Shown here: one piece after another, positions 8,396 through 17,598 of the stretch | Layout of the letters: each line of letters begins with the position of its first letter | Numbering within the stretch: the first letter of the stretch is position 1 | From: Actinorhabdospora filicis | GTDB taxonomy: Bacteria > Actinomycetota > Actinomycetes > Mycobacteriales > Micromonosporaceae | Assembly (NCBI RefSeq): GCF_030269765.1 | Contig: NZ_BSTX01000004.1 | Coordinates: 504,990-568,989, forward strand | DNA length: 64,000 nucleotides | Reading direction: 5' to 3' | The notes under the pieces: generated by a model | The model's input: the letters and a program-made list of their open reading frames with translations, nothing else | The model's database searches: none | Told to the model about the DNA's origin: nothing | Position numbers and translations under genes: made by a program

Positions 8396-9290
8396 ACGCC
8401 CCCGGCGAGACGCCCCATAACGCGGTCACGGCGACAAGGCTACGGGCCGGGTGGGCGGCACGCCACCGTCGGTGAGGGGTGGGGTTGGGGGTTGGGGGTG
8501 GGGGGTGGGTATCGGCTTGCTGGATGGGGCGGGGCGGGGCGGGGTGGGTCGGGTTGGCCGGCCGCCGCCGCATCCCTCTGGCCGGGCCGCGCACGCTGCG
8601 ATCGGTGAGGGAGGCGGGCCACCAGCTCGCCGGATAGGTCGGGCCGGGTCGGCGGTGTGATGGGTGCGGGGCGGGTTGGCCAGCCGCCGCATCCCTCTGG
8701 CTCGGCCCCATGCCATGCCATGGCGTGGGTGTGAGGGCTTGTCGCTCGGCCCCTCAGTACCCCGCTCGCCGGGTTGCGCAGGCCGCCGTCGGCGCGAGGT
8801 GCGAGCTTGCCGGTCGGCGACCCTCGCACCTCTCTGACCCGGGTTCCCCATGCCGCCGTCGGCGAGGGTTTGCCATCTGACCACCCCACCTCGCCGGGCG
8901 GGTCCCCAAGCCGCTGGCAGCGTTGAGGGCGGGGGTATGCCGTCCGGCCGCCCACCCCTCTGGCCGGGCCGCGCACGCTGCCTCGGTGAGGGGCGCGAAG
9001 GCTTGTCTCTCGCCCCCGCCGTGCTGGCCGCGCCTCTCACGTCGCCGTCGGCGGGGCGGGGGCGAGGCTCCACGGGGAGGCCGAAGGCAGCGGCGGTTCG
9101 GCGTGCTCGCCGGGAGGCGCCCGATAACGCGGTGATGACCCAAGGTCGCAGGTCGCACACCTCGTCGGTTGAGGTGAGGGGGTGGTCGGGGCCCGCCGGG
9201 TGTCTCGGCTTCCGGGTGGCTCGGCCGTCCCCGCGAGATGCCTCATGACGCGGGCACGGTCAAGGCCACGGCGCGCGCCATCATTGTTGC
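8396..9290. other. non-coding stretch of degenerate repeats
   Basis: No gene is credible here. Frames open on both strands only because stop codons are rare in DNA this G-rich, and their translations are low-complexity Pro/Arg/Gly. Several blocks recur imperfectly: CCTCTGGCCGGGCCGCGCAC near 8577 and 8957; CTTGTC followed by CTCGCCCC or CTCGGCCCC near 8739 and 9012; and a module CGAGA-GCCCCATAACGCGGTCACGG near 8404 with decayed relatives near 9110 and 9234. The picture is of an old, eroding repeat array or a remnant. Confidence 0.5.
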
Positions 9291-9370
9291 GGGGTTGCGG
9301 GGTTGCGGGGTTGCGGGGTTGCGGGGTTGCGGGGTTGCGGGGTTGCGGGGTTGCGGGGTTGCGGGGTTGC
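9291..9370 (+). repeat. ten perfect tandem copies of GGGGTTGC
   Basis: The 8-bp unit GGGGTTGC occurs ten times without error, after a partial copy at 9286. It lies 140 bp before the histidine-kinase start. Eight is not a multiple of three, so unit gain or loss would change the frame of anything translated across it. Regularly spaced runs of four G could also form quadruplexes on the plus strand. Confidence 0.95.
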
Positions 9371-9509
9371 GGGCGTCCCCGCCACCCTTTCCCCGAACCC
9401 ACCCGCCACCGGCGTCCGCCACCCGCGCGGGTTCGGCCCACCCGCCTCCCGGCGGCGTCCCACCCGCCTCCTGCGCTGCGTCCGCCCACGGTATGACGCC
9501 GGGAGTCCG

Positions 9510-10730
9510 ATGCGCACCAACACCCGGGCGGTTACCGTCGGTGCCGTGACCGACCTCCGACACCTGCTGACCCGCTGGCCGCGCGCCTGGCACATGATCG
9601 GCCTCGACGTGTGCACGGCGGTCGTCATCACGATCATCTACATCGGCTTCGGGAACATGACCCCGCAGCCCGGCGAGTACACCTACGACGGCCCGATGTG
9701 GATCGCCGTCGTCCTCGCCGTCGGCGTCGGCGGGCCCATCGCGGTCCGCCGCAAGTGGCCGCTGCCCGCGCTGGCGTGCGTCGTGGTGTGCACCAGTGTC
9801 GCCACCGTCGCCGCGATGACGAAGGAGCCCTACACCGCCACCGTCATCGCGATGTACATGGTGGCCCTCGCCGAGCGGCGGTCGTGGTCGCTCATCGCGC
9901 TCGTCGCCACGGCCGTCATCACCGGCGCCGCGCAGTTCATCGGCCTGCACCTCAACATCGGGCAGAACCTCACCGACACCGCCCAGATGGTCGGGTTCCT
10001 GTCCCTCGTCCTCACCGTCACCTGGGTCATCGGGCACGGCACCCGCCGGCTGCGGCTGGCCGAGTTCCGCAACGCCGCCGAGTCCACGTCCAAGGCCATC
10101 GTGGACGAGCGGCTGCGCATCGCCCGCGAGATGCACGACGTCGTCGCCCACTCCCTGTCGGTCATCGCCGTCAAGGCCGGTATCGCCAACCACGTCGCCG
10201 AGGAGCACCCCACCGAGGCGCGTGAGGCCCTCCGCGTCATCGAGACGATCAGCCGGGGCGCGCTGATCGAGATGCGCGGCATGCTCGGTGTCCTGCGCTC
10301 CGACACCGAGGACGCCGAACTCACCCCCGCGCCCACCCTCGCCGAGATCCCCGCGCTCGCCGAACGCGCCCGGCAGGCCGGGGTGCGCGTGAAGCTGGAA
10401 CTGACCGACCTCGACGGGCTGCCCGAGGGCGTGTCCCTGGCGGTGTACCGGATCGTCCAGGAGGCCCTCACCAACGTGGTCAAGCACGCCGCGCCCGCCG
10501 ACTGCCGCGTGACCGTGGCCGCCGTGTACGGCGAGGTGCGCGTCGACATCGTCGACGACGGGCCGGGCCACCGCGTCCTGCCCGAACGCTTCAGCGAGCC
10601 CGGGCACGGCGTCGACGGCATGCGGGAACGGGTGATGATGTTCGCGGGGACCTTCGAGGCCGGGCCGCGTCCCGGCGGCGGCTTCGCCGTGCGCGCCCGC
10701 ATCCCGTACCGGACAGGAGAGACCAGTTGA
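9510..10730 (+). CDS. NarL-type sensor histidine kinase
   Basis: A 406-aa protein with four or five N-terminal membrane segments and almost no sensor loop, a HisKA_3 dimerisation domain with phospho-acceptor His209 in REMHDVVAHSLSVI, and a HATPase_c domain (YRIVQEALTNVVKHA, VDIVDDGPG, GMRERVMMFAGTFEAGP, GGGFAVRARIPY). It autophosphorylates and passes phosphate to the response regulator encoded four bases into its own stop codon. I place the start at the ATG at 9510 (GGGAG just upstream). Longer readings run through the GGGGTTGC array. The signal is unknown, probably membrane-sensed. Confidence 0.85.
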   Translation: MRTNTRAVTVGAVTDLRHLLTRWPRAWHMIGLDVCTAVVITIIYIGFGNMTPQPGEYTYDGPMWIAVVLAVGVGGPIAVRRKWPLPALACVVVCTSVATVAAMTKEPYTATVIAMYMVALAERRSWSLIALVATAVITGAAQFIGLHLNIGQNLTDTAQMVGFLSLVLTVTWVIGHGTRRLRLAEFRNAAESTSKAIVDERLRIAREMHDVVAHSLSVIAVKAGIANHVAEEHPTEAREALRVIETISRGALIEMRGMLGVLRSDTEDAELTPAPTLAEIPALAERARQAGVRVKLELTDLDGLPEGVSLAVYRIVQEALTNVVKHAAPADCRVTVAAVYGEVRVDIVDDGPGHRVLPERFSEPGHGVDGMRERVMMFAGTFEAGPRPGGGFAVRARIPYRTGETS

Positions 10731-11395
10731 GCGAGCCCATCCGCGTCCTGATCGTCGACGACCAGGCCCTGCTGCGCGGCAGCTTCCGGCTCCTGGTGGA
10801 CACCGCGCCGGACCTGACCGTGGTCGGCGAGGCCGAGAACGGCGCCCAAGCCGTCGCCCTGGCCGCCGCGACGCGGCCCGACGTCGTCCTGATGGACGTG
10901 CGCATGCCCGAGATGGACGGCATCGAGGCCACCAGGCGGATCACGGCGGCGCAGGAGACGCGCGTGCTGATGCTGACCACCTTCGACCTGGACGCCTACG
11001 TCTACGACGCGCTGAGGGCCGGCGCGTCGGGTTTCCTGCTGAAGGACACGCCCCCCGGTGAGCTGCTCACCGGCATCCGCGTGGTCGCCTCCGGCGAGGG
11101 CCTGCTCGCGCCGACGGTGACCCGGAGGCTGATCCACGAGTTCGCGCGCAAGGAGGTCACCCCGTCCTCGGGCGCGGGCGCGGACCTGTCGGGGGTCACC
11201 GAACGCGAGAAGGAGGTCCTGACACTGATCGCCAAGGGCCTGTCCAACGCCGACCTCGCCGCCCACCTGCACGTGAGCCTGGCGACGGTGAAGACCCACA
11301 TCGGCCGGCTCCTGGCGAAACTGCGGGCCAGGGACAGGGCGCAGCTGGTGATCATCGCGTACGAGTCGGGCCTGGTGGGGGTGGGGGAGAAGTGA
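10727..11395 (+). CDS. NarL/FixJ-type response regulator
   Basis: A 222-aa protein with an N-terminal receiver (VLIVDDQALLRG, phospho-acceptor Asp57 in VVLMDVRMPEMDG, Lys in FLLKDTPPGELL) and a LuxR-type HTH (VTEREKEVLTLIAKGLSNAD, then VSLATVKTHIGRLLAKLRAR). The TTG start overlaps the kinase stop (TTGA), with GGAGAGA upstream, so it is coupled to its cognate kinase. Targets are not evident. The 3' end overlaps the decayed Uma2-like gene on the other strand. Confidence 0.9.
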   Translation: MSEPIRVLIVDDQALLRGSFRLLVDTAPDLTVVGEAENGAQAVALAAATRPDVVLMDVRMPEMDGIEATRRITAAQETRVLMLTTFDLDAYVYDALRAGASGFLLKDTPPGELLTGIRVVASGEGLLAPTVTRRLIHEFARKEVTPSSGAGADLSGVTEREKEVLTLIAKGLSNADLAAHLHVSLATVKTHIGRLLAKLRARDRAQLVIIAYESGLVGVGEK

Positions 11396-11990
11396 GTGCG
11401 TCGAGCTGTAGTGACATCGCCCAAGGCCGGTCGGTGACGAGCACCCGCCTGTGCTCGCCGGTGAGCCGGTACGAGCGGGTCGCGGTGTCGAGGAGCAGTG
11501 TGGACACGTGGGGATCGGCGCCGAGAATCGCCTGCCAGTAGTGGGTGACGCCCGAGGCCGCGTAGAGGGCGGCCCGGAACGGGTCATCGGGGGGGTTCGT
11601 CGTACACGTCGATCACGAGCGCGACGTCAATGGCGGTGAACCGGATCGCGCCGTGGATGAGCGCGGCCCATGGAACCACGACGATGCCGGGTGCGAGGTC
11701 GGTGCGCTGGTCGAGTCTCAGGCGCACGCCGTGCGTCGCCGTGAGTTCCGAAGGGGCGGAGGCGTCGAGGTGTGTTGTGAGATGTGCCGTCGCGCGTCGC
11801 CGAAGGCCGCTCGGGTGGGTGGTCCTGGCGACGGTGCTGTCCAGGTACTCCACCGTCGAGCCCACGCCGGGCAGCAGCCAGGGGTTCGGGTCGTAGAGGT
11901 AGGGCCCCAGTTGTAGACCGTACTGGGCCGGTGGGGCGGCAGGTCGATCATGCCCGTATAACCGATCATCTGTGCGAAAGGTTACGCGGC
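11352..11990 (-). pseudogene. decayed Uma2-like (DUF820) protein gene with frameshift
   Basis: One frame gives TDLAPGIVVVPWAAL...AIDVALVIDVYDEPP and stops. The next frame continues without a break as DDPFRAALYAASGVTHYWQAI...LLLDTATRSYRLTGEH...VLVTDRPWAMSLQLDAL. Together they read as the C-terminal two thirds of an Uma2-family restriction-endonuclease-like fold. The join is a run of seven C (plus-strand G at 11589-11595), where one C too many breaks the frame. The N-terminal third is also poorly matched and has no good start after the korB terminator. A sequencing error in the homopolymer is possible, but the poor N-terminus favours real decay. Confidence 0.55.
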
Positions 11991-12006
11991 CTGCGGTCAC
12001 GCGAAA

Positions 12007-12028
12007 GGCCCCGGCCGAAGCCGGGGCC
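12007..12028 (-). terminator. hairpin terminator behind korB
   Basis: A perfect 9-bp stem, GGCCCCGGC at 12007-12015 and GCCGGGGCC at 12020-12028, has the tetraloop CGAA. It lies 19 bp beyond the korB stop. No T run follows, as is common in actinomycetes. Confidence 0.7.
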
Positions 12029-12046
12029 CACACACGCGAGAAGCCG

Positions 12047-13105
12047 CTACAGGATCGTCCAGGTGTCCCCGGAATTCAGCAGCCGCGCCAGTTCCTCTTC
12101 CTTCGGCGCCGACGTCGCCGCCGTCTCCAGCTGCTCGCGCACGATCGAGTCGTACGTGGGCCGTTTGACGTTGCGGAGGACGCCGATGGGCGTGTTCCGC
12201 AGGTCGAGGCCGGGGAGGCGGGACAGGGCGAAGGCGTAGGAGGCGTCTTCCACGGTCTCGTCGTGGACGACGATGTCGGCCGGGTCGACGGATGCCGTCT
12301 CGGCGACGCCGAGGCCCCAGCCGGTGCGGACGACGGCCCACTGGCCGTCCTTGCCGAGGGTGATGGGCGAGCCGTGTTCGAGGCGGATGAGGGCCTCGTC
12401 GCGGGACTCGGGGTCCTTCAGGACGTCGAAGGCGCCGTCGTTGAAGATGTTGCAGTTCTGGTAGATCTCGACGAAGGCGCTGCCCTCGTGCTCGGCGGCC
12501 GCGCGGAGCACCGAGGTGAGGTGCTTGCGGTCGGAGTCGATGGTGCGGGCCACGAAGCTGGCTTCGGCGCCGATGGCCAGGGACAGCGGGTTGAACGGGT
12601 AGTCCACCGAGCCCATGGGGGTGGACTTGGTGAGCTTGCCGACCTCGGAGGTGGGCGAGTACTGGCCCTTGGTCAGGCCGTAGATCCGGTTGTTGAACAG
12701 CAGGATCTTCAGGTTGACGTTGCGGCGCAGCGCGTGGATGAGGTGGTTGCCGCCGATGGACAGGGCGTCGCCGTCGCCGGTGACGACCCAGACCGACAGG
12801 TCGGGGCGGGACGCGGCCAGGCCGGTGGCGATGGCGGGCGCGCGGCCGTGGATGGAGTGCATCCCGTAGGTGTTCAGGTAGTACGGGAAGCGCGAGGAGC
12901 AGCCGATGCCGGACACGAAGCAGATGTTCTCGCGGGCCAGGCCGAGCTCGGGCAGGAAGCCCTGCATGGCGGCCAGGATCGCGTAGTCACCGCAACCGGG
13001 GCACCAGCGGACCTCCTGGTCGCTTTTGAAGTCCTTGGCGGCCTGGGGGCCGGTGGCCTTGGGGATCAGGTCGAAGGCGGTGCGCGCCGCGACGGTCTCA
13101 GACAT
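12047..13105 (-). CDS. korB: 2-oxoacid:ferredoxin oxidoreductase beta subunit
   Basis: A 352-aa protein with CPGCGDYAIL (residues about 34-43), GIGCSSRFPYYLNTYGMHSI and the thiamine-diphosphate motif VTGDGDALSIGGNHLIHA, followed by NVNLKILLFNNRIYGLTKGQ. This is the TPP-binding catalytic half of KorAB, which oxidises 2-oxoglutarate (or a related 2-oxoacid) with CoA and reduces ferredoxin. The Cys residues are in place to ligate the Fe-S cluster of this family. The start overlaps the korA stop by 8 bp, so the subunits are made together. The nuo cluster 6 kb away may use the reduced ferredoxin. Confidence 0.92.
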   Translation of the reverse strand: MSETVAARTAFDLIPKATGPQAAKDFKSDQEVRWCPGCGDYAILAAMQGFLPELGLARENICFVSGIGCSSRFPYYLNTYGMHSIHGRAPAIATGLAASRPDLSVWVVTGDGDALSIGGNHLIHALRRNVNLKILLFNNRIYGLTKGQYSPTSEVGKLTKSTPMGSVDYPFNPLSLAIGAEASFVARTIDSDRKHLTSVLRAAAEHEGSAFVEIYQNCNIFNDGAFDVLKDPESRDEALIRLEHGSPITLGKDGQWAVVRTGWGLGVAETASVDPADIVVHDETVEDASYAFALSRLPGLDLRNTPIGVLRNVKRPTYDSIVREQLETAATSAPKEEELARLLNSGDTWTIL

Positions 13106-14975
13106 TCTTGACGACCTCCTCGAAGACCGACTCCAGCTCGGTCGACGTGAACGGCAGTCCGCGGACCTGCTGGTAGCCGATGACGTCGACCAGGAAGCGG
13201 GCGCGAAGCACGGTGGACAGTTGGCCGAGGTTCATCTCGGGGACGATGACCTTGTCGTACGAGGCGAGCACCTTGCCGAGGTTGGCGGGCATCGGCGAGA
13301 GGTGCCGCAGGTGGGCCTGGGCGATGGACTGCCCGGCGGCGCGCAGCTTGCGGCAGGCCGCGCCGATCGGGCCGTAGGTGGAGCCCCAGCCGAGGGCCAG
13401 GACGCGGGCGTCGCCGGTCGGGTCCTCGACTTCAAGGTCGGGGACCTCGATGGCCTCGATGCGGGCCGCGCGGGTGCGGACCATGAGGTCGTGGTTGGCG
13501 GGGTCGTAGGAGATGTCGCCGGTGCCGTCGCGCTTCTCCAGGCCGCCGATGCGGTGCTCCAGCCCGGCGGTGCCGGGGACGGCCCAGGGCCGCGCGAGGG
13601 TCTGCGGGTCGCGCTTGTAGGGCCAGAACACCTCCTCGCCGTTGTCGAGGGTGTGGTTGGGGCCGTCGGCGAAGGCGACGCGCAGGTCGGGCAGCTCGTC
13701 GATCTCGGGCAGCTTCCACGGCTCGGAGCCGTTGGCGAGGTAGCCGTCGGACAGCAGGATCACCGGGGTCCGGTACTGGACGGCGATCCGGCAGGCCTCC
13801 AGGGCGGCGTGGAAGCAGTCGGAGGGCGAGCTGGCGGCGACGACCGCGACGGGCGCCTCACCGTGGCGGCCGAACAGGGCGATGTTCAGGTCGGCCTGCT
13901 CGGTCTTGGTGGGCAGGCCGGTGGACGGGCCCGCGCGCTGCACGTCGACGACGACCAGCGGCAGCTCCAGGGCGACGGCGAGGCTGATCGCCTCCGACTT
14001 CAGGGCCACGCCGGGACCGGAGGTCGAGGTGACGCCCAGGGCGCCGCCGTAGGACGCGCCGATGGCCGCGCCGACCGCGGCGATCTCGTCCTCGGCCTGG
14101 AAGGTGGTGACGCCGAACTTCTTGTGGCGGCTCAGCTCGTGGAGGATGTCGCTGGCCGGGGTGATCGGGTAGGCCCCGAGGAACACCGGCAGTTCCGAGC
14201 GGACGCCCGCCGCGACGATGCCGTAGGCGAGGGCGGTGTTGCCGGTGATGTTGCGGTAGTTGCCGGCGGGCAGCGTCGCGGGCTTGACCTCGTAGCGGAC
14301 CGCGAAGCCCTCGGTGGTCTCGCCGTAGGCCCAGCCGGCCTTGATGGCGGCCACGTTGGCGGTGGCGATCTCGGGGCGGGCGGCGAACTTGCGCTCGATG
14401 AACGCGATGGTCGACTCGACCGGCCGCGAGTACAGCCAGGAGATCAGGCCCAGGGCGAACATGTTCTTGGCGCGCACGGCGTCCCGCTTGGGGACCTCGT
14501 ACTCGGCGAGGGACTCCACCGTCATCGAGGTCAGCGGCACCTGGTGCACGGTGAACCCGGACAGCGAGTCGTCCTCGAAGGGGCTGGTCGCGTAGCCGAC
14601 CTTGGCCATGGCGCGCTTGTTGAACTCGTCGACGTTCACGATGACCGTCGCGCCGCCGGGCAGGTCGCCGACGTTGGCCTTGAGCGCGGCCGGGTTCATC
14701 GCCACCAGCACGTCGGGCGCGTCGCCCGGGGTGAGGATGTCGTGGTCGGCGAAGTGCAGCTGGAAGCTGGACACGCCCGGCAGGGTCCCGGCGGGGGCCC
14801 GGATCTCGGCGGGGAAGTTCGGGAGCGTCGACAGGTCGTTGCCCAGCTGCGCGGTCTCGCTGGTGAAGCGGTCACCGGTGAGCTGCATGCCGTCACCCGA
14901 GTCCCCGGCGAATCTGATGACGACGTGATCGAGTTGCCGGATCGGTTTCGCTTCGGGTGAGCTGACGTCGCTCAC
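13098..14975 (-). CDS. korA: 2-oxoacid:ferredoxin oxidoreductase alpha subunit (gamma-alpha fusion)
   Basis: A 625-aa protein. Residues about 20-190 form the gamma domain (RFAGDSGDGMQLTGDRF, LPNFPAEIRAPAGTLPG). From about 215 comes the pyrimidine-binding alpha domain (GAYPITPASDILHELSRHKK, FQAEDEIAAVGAAIGASYGG, TSTSGPGVALKSEAISLA) with the C-terminal transketolase-like domain after it. I choose the GTG at 14975, with GGAGGG six bases upstream. Longer readings into the leader lack a ribosome site. Actinobacterial KorA has this fused form. It works with KorB in the reductive or oxidative TCA step and supplies low-potential electrons. Confidence 0.92.
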   Translation of the reverse strand: MSDVSSPEAKPIRQLDHVVIRFAGDSGDGMQLTGDRFTSETAQLGNDLSTLPNFPAEIRAPAGTLPGVSSFQLHFADHDILTPGDAPDVLVAMNPAALKANVGDLPGGATVIVNVDEFNKRAMAKVGYATSPFEDDSLSGFTVHQVPLTSMTVESLAEYEVPKRDAVRAKNMFALGLISWLYSRPVESTIAFIERKFAARPEIATANVAAIKAGWAYGETTEGFAVRYEVKPATLPAGNYRNITGNTALAYGIVAAGVRSELPVFLGAYPITPASDILHELSRHKKFGVTTFQAEDEIAAVGAAIGASYGGALGVTSTSGPGVALKSEAISLAVALELPLVVVDVQRAGPSTGLPTKTEQADLNIALFGRHGEAPVAVVAASSPSDCFHAALEACRIAVQYRTPVILLSDGYLANGSEPWKLPEIDELPDLRVAFADGPNHTLDNGEEVFWPYKRDPQTLARPWAVPGTAGLEHRIGGLEKRDGTGDISYDPANHDLMVRTRAARIEAIEVPDLEVEDPTGDARVLALGWGSTYGPIGAACRKLRAAGQSIAQAHLRHLSPMPANLGKVLASYDKVIVPEMNLGQLSTVLRARFLVDVIGYQQVRGLPFTSTELESVFEEVVKNV

Positions 14976-15156
14976 GGCGCCCTCCAAATACGGGCCAGCG
15001 GGGCCGGTTAGGGCACCCTCGCTTCTGGCGGAAGAACCTGGGTACGACCGATGGAGGCGCGTCGCTGCGCCACTCCACCGCAACACTGTCCTACACCCGC
15101 GATGCTACGTCGCGCGCGGAGGCCGTCGCGTAACCTGCGACACTCGCGCGGCGATG

Positions 15157-16128
15157 TCACGCGCCCGCCTGGGTGCCGTTCAGGCCCTCGGGGACCTGTC
15201 CTCCGGTGTCGCCGCCGGGGGCGGCCGGGGACGGTGGCGGGGACGACGGGCTCGACGAGGCCGAGGGGCTGCCGGACGGCGACGTGTTCGGGGCCGGGAC
15301 CTCGGCGAACGCGCCGCCCGCGAAACGGAAGTGCCTGGTCGTGGCCACCCCGCCGGTCTTCGTCGTGACCGCGATCACGCCATCGTGGACGGCGACCGCG
15401 GCGAGGACGTCCTTGGCGTCCACGCCGGAGCTCACGAAGCCGATGGGGGTCTTCTGGTCGCTCAGCACGACCAGGCCCTGGACGGGCGTGGCGCCGCAGC
15501 CCACGGGCAGCAGCAGCTCGTCGCCGGGCTTGCCGTCCACATTGGCCCGCACGGCCACCGCGGGGCCGGGCAGGACCCGCCAGGACGAGGCCGCCGGGGG
15601 CTGCGCGGCGGTCCCCGAGCTGGGATCGGCCGAGGCCGTGCCGCTGGGCGAGGCGGGCGGCACCGGCGGCAGGGCGACGCCGTCGGCGAAGCGGAAGACC
15701 CCGGCCGGGCAGGCGCTCGCGAGGGCGCCGGGCCAGGCGGGCAGGGTCAGTTCGGTGTTACGCAGGTCGGTGACGGGCGCGGGCGAGGGCACCGCCGATT
15801 CACTGACCTGAAGACCGTCGGGACCGTCGGGGTCGCCGGGGTTCTTCGTGTCGTCGTTGGTGTCGCCGTGCTGGTTGGCGCTGGGGCCGGGGAAGTACGA
15901 GGAGTTGGTGGCGACGGCCACGCCGCCCAGCAGCAGGGTGAAGCAGCCGGTGACGGCCGCGCCGAGGGTGATCGCGCGGCGGCGGGCGTGCTTCTTCGCC
16001 TCGCCGAACAGGGCGGGCGAGCCGGTGCGCGCGAAGGCGTCGGCGGCTTCGGTCTTGTAGGACGCGAAGGCGGCCTTCAGCAGGTCGTCGGCGGCGTCGT
16101 CGCGATCGAAGTCGTCCTTCTCAGCCAC
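15157..16128 (-). CDS. single-pass membrane protein paired with SigE-type sigma factor (possible anti-sigma)
   Basis: A 323-aa protein with a charged cytoplasmic N-terminus of about 50 residues, one membrane segment at about residues 51-74 (RRAITLGAAVTGCFTLLLGG), a Pro/Ser/Gly-rich linker, a middle extracytoplasmic region with two Cys and a disordered Ser/Pro tail. The start overlaps the sigma-factor stop by 8 bp. The topology and pairing fit an anti-sigma or sensor partner, but no zinc-binding HxxxCxxC motif is seen in the cytoplasmic part. The role is inferred from gene order. Confidence 0.65.
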   Translation of the reverse strand: MAEKDDFDRDDAADDLLKAAFASYKTEAADAFARTGSPALFGEAKKHARRRAITLGAAVTGCFTLLLGGVAVATNSSYFPGPSANQHGDTNDDTKNPGDPDGPDGLQVSESAVPSPAPVTDLRNTELTLPAWPGALASACPAGVFRFADGVALPPVPPASPSGTASADPSSGTAAQPPAASSWRVLPGPAVAVRANVDGKPGDELLLPVGCGATPVQGLVVLSDQKTPIGFVSSGVDAKDVLAAVAVHDGVIAVTTKTGGVATTRHFRFAGGAFAEVPAPNTSPSGSPSASSSPSSPPPSPAAPGGDTGGQVPEGLNGTQAGA

Positions 16129-16648
16129 GTCGGCTCGCCTCCTTTCTGCTTCGCTCGGCCTCGATGCCGGGTTCGATCTCGGTCAGGTGCTTGGCCATCT
16201 CGGTCCGGCCGCGGTGCAGCCAGGACTTGACGGTGCCCTCCTTCGCCCCGGTCTCGCGGGCGATCTCGGCGATGGGCATGTCGGCCAGGTAGTGCAGGAC
16301 CAGCGCGCGGCGCTGCTTGTCGGGCAGGCGGCGCAGGGCGGCGACCAGCGCGACGTGGTCGGGCGACATGCCGGGGTGCGCCTCGGGCGGCCCGGAGCGG
16401 GCCAGGAAGCGGCGGACGACGGCCAGGCGGCGGTGGCGGCTCATGGCGAGGTTCCACGCGACCCGGCGAACCCACGCGATCGGGTCGTCGTAGGCGCCGA
16501 TCTTGTCCCAACGCTGCCACGCCCGCAGGAAGGCCTCCTGCACGAGATCCTGCGCCTCGGTCGCGTCGGCGGTGTAGGCGTAGAGCTGTGCGGACAGGTC
16601 GGAGAAACGCGCGTCGTAGAGCGCGATGAACTCCGACTGCGAGCGCAT
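16121..16648 (-). CDS. ECF sigma factor, SigE family
   Basis: A 175-aa protein with region 2 (EFIALYDARFSDLSAQLYAY, DLVQEAFLRAWQRWDKI) and region 4 (LPDKQRRALVLHYLADMPIA, ETGAKEGTVKSWLHRGRTEM). The ATG at 16648 has GGAAAGGGA in front and matches the usual start of SigE-family ECF factors. An 80-residue upstream extension is compositionally unlike a sigma factor and is not included. It forms an operon with the membrane protein overlapping its stop. A promoter-like CTCGAC, 17 bases, TATACC stands near 16775-16805 on the minus strand, a weak match. Confidence 0.87.
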   Translation of the reverse strand: MRSQSEFIALYDARFSDLSAQLYAYTADATEAQDLVQEAFLRAWQRWDKIGAYDDPIAWVRRVAWNLAMSRHRRLAVVRRFLARSGPPEAHPGMSPDHVALVAALRRLPDKQRRALVLHYLADMPIAEIARETGAKEGTVKSWLHRGRTEMAKHLTEIEPGIEAERSRKEASRRG

Positions 16649-17003
16649 CCGTTCCCTTTCCGCGGACAGGCCGACATGACCGGCGCCCGTACGCGGTTCC
16701 CCGTCGGCTCCGGCCGTACCCATCCTCCCCCGTCCCGTGCGCGGGCGCTGCGCCAGGGGCGGGATCACGCCCGGTATATACGAAATGGTGCTTTTGTCGA
16801 GTCGAATCGACGACCCCGCCGCCAGAGGTTCTGCGAAGGCCATGTCATCTCCTCGTCCAGTGTCCAACGCTTTCGGATGCGAGTAGGACACGCCCTGTTG
16901 CCCCTTCGGGTTGCGTCACGGGCACACCCGGCGCGGAACGGTGGATCTTGAGCGTGGCCCGTGTATCGTCCCCCACACCTGCCGTGACGAGAAAGCAAAG
17001 GTC

Positions 17004-17582
17004 ATGACCTACCCACCTCAGCAGCCCGGATACGGCCAGCCAGGCTACGGCCAGCAGCCCCCCATCGGTCACACCGATCCCTACCAGCAGCCGCAGGCGG
17101 CCCAGGGTCAGCCCGCTTACCCGCCGCAGGGGTACACCGACCCCTACCAGCAGCAGGGGTACCAGCAGCAGCCTCCGCCCGCGCAGGCCGGCGGCGGCTC
17201 GCAGGGCTGGATCAACCTCGACGCGAAGTTCTTCCCGCTCGCGTGGATCCTGTACTTCTTCAAGCCGAAGGTCTTCATCAACGGCCAGCAGTACCAGGCC
17301 CAGTGGAACCAGAACCAGTTCCCGGTCCCCCCGGGCAACCACCACGTCCACGTCGAGGTCCCCTACTTCCTCCCCCCGAAGCTGGGACCGGCCGACATCC
17401 AGGTCCCGGTCGCGCCCGGCCAGCAGGTCTCCATCGAGTACCGCGCCCCCGTGTGGCAGTTCTCTCCCGGTGCCCTCGGCCCGGCGCCGCAGCCGTGGAA
17501 CGGCACGCCGATCCTCATCGCGATCTACGCGGTGCTGGCCGTGCTGATCATCTGCTCGTGCGCCCTGCCGTTCATCGGCTGA
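17004..17582 (+). CDS. Pro/Gln/Tyr-rich tail-anchored membrane protein
   Basis: A 192-aa protein. Residues 1-65 are a low-complexity repeat of Gln, Pro, Tyr and Gly (QPGYGQPGYGQQPP, YTDPYQQQGYQQQ). Residues about 70-160 look like a beta-rich domain (FINGQQYQAQWNQNQFPVPP, HHVHVEVPYFLPPKLGPADI). A C-terminal membrane helix follows (ILIAIYAVLAVLIICSCALP). Many actinobacterial membrane proteins carry such a PQ-rich cytoplasmic arm. The function is unknown. The ATG at 17004 is chosen because the coding character begins there. Confidence 0.75.
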   Translation: MTYPPQQPGYGQPGYGQQPPIGHTDPYQQPQAAQGQPAYPPQGYTDPYQQQGYQQQPPPAQAGGGSQGWINLDAKFFPLAWILYFFKPKVFINGQQYQAQWNQNQFPVPPGNHHVHVEVPYFLPPKLGPADIQVPVAPGQQVSIEYRAPVWQFSPGALGPAPQPWNGTPILIAIYAVLAVLIICSCALPFIG

Positions 17583-17598
17583 GCGTGACGACGACGTG

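Noticed and set aside
8426..9160. Several overlapping frames of 130-245 codons in 8.4-9.2 kb.
   Set aside because: All are Pro/Arg/Gly-rich, mutually overlapping on both strands, and without ribosome sites. They arise from repeat DNA lacking stop codons.
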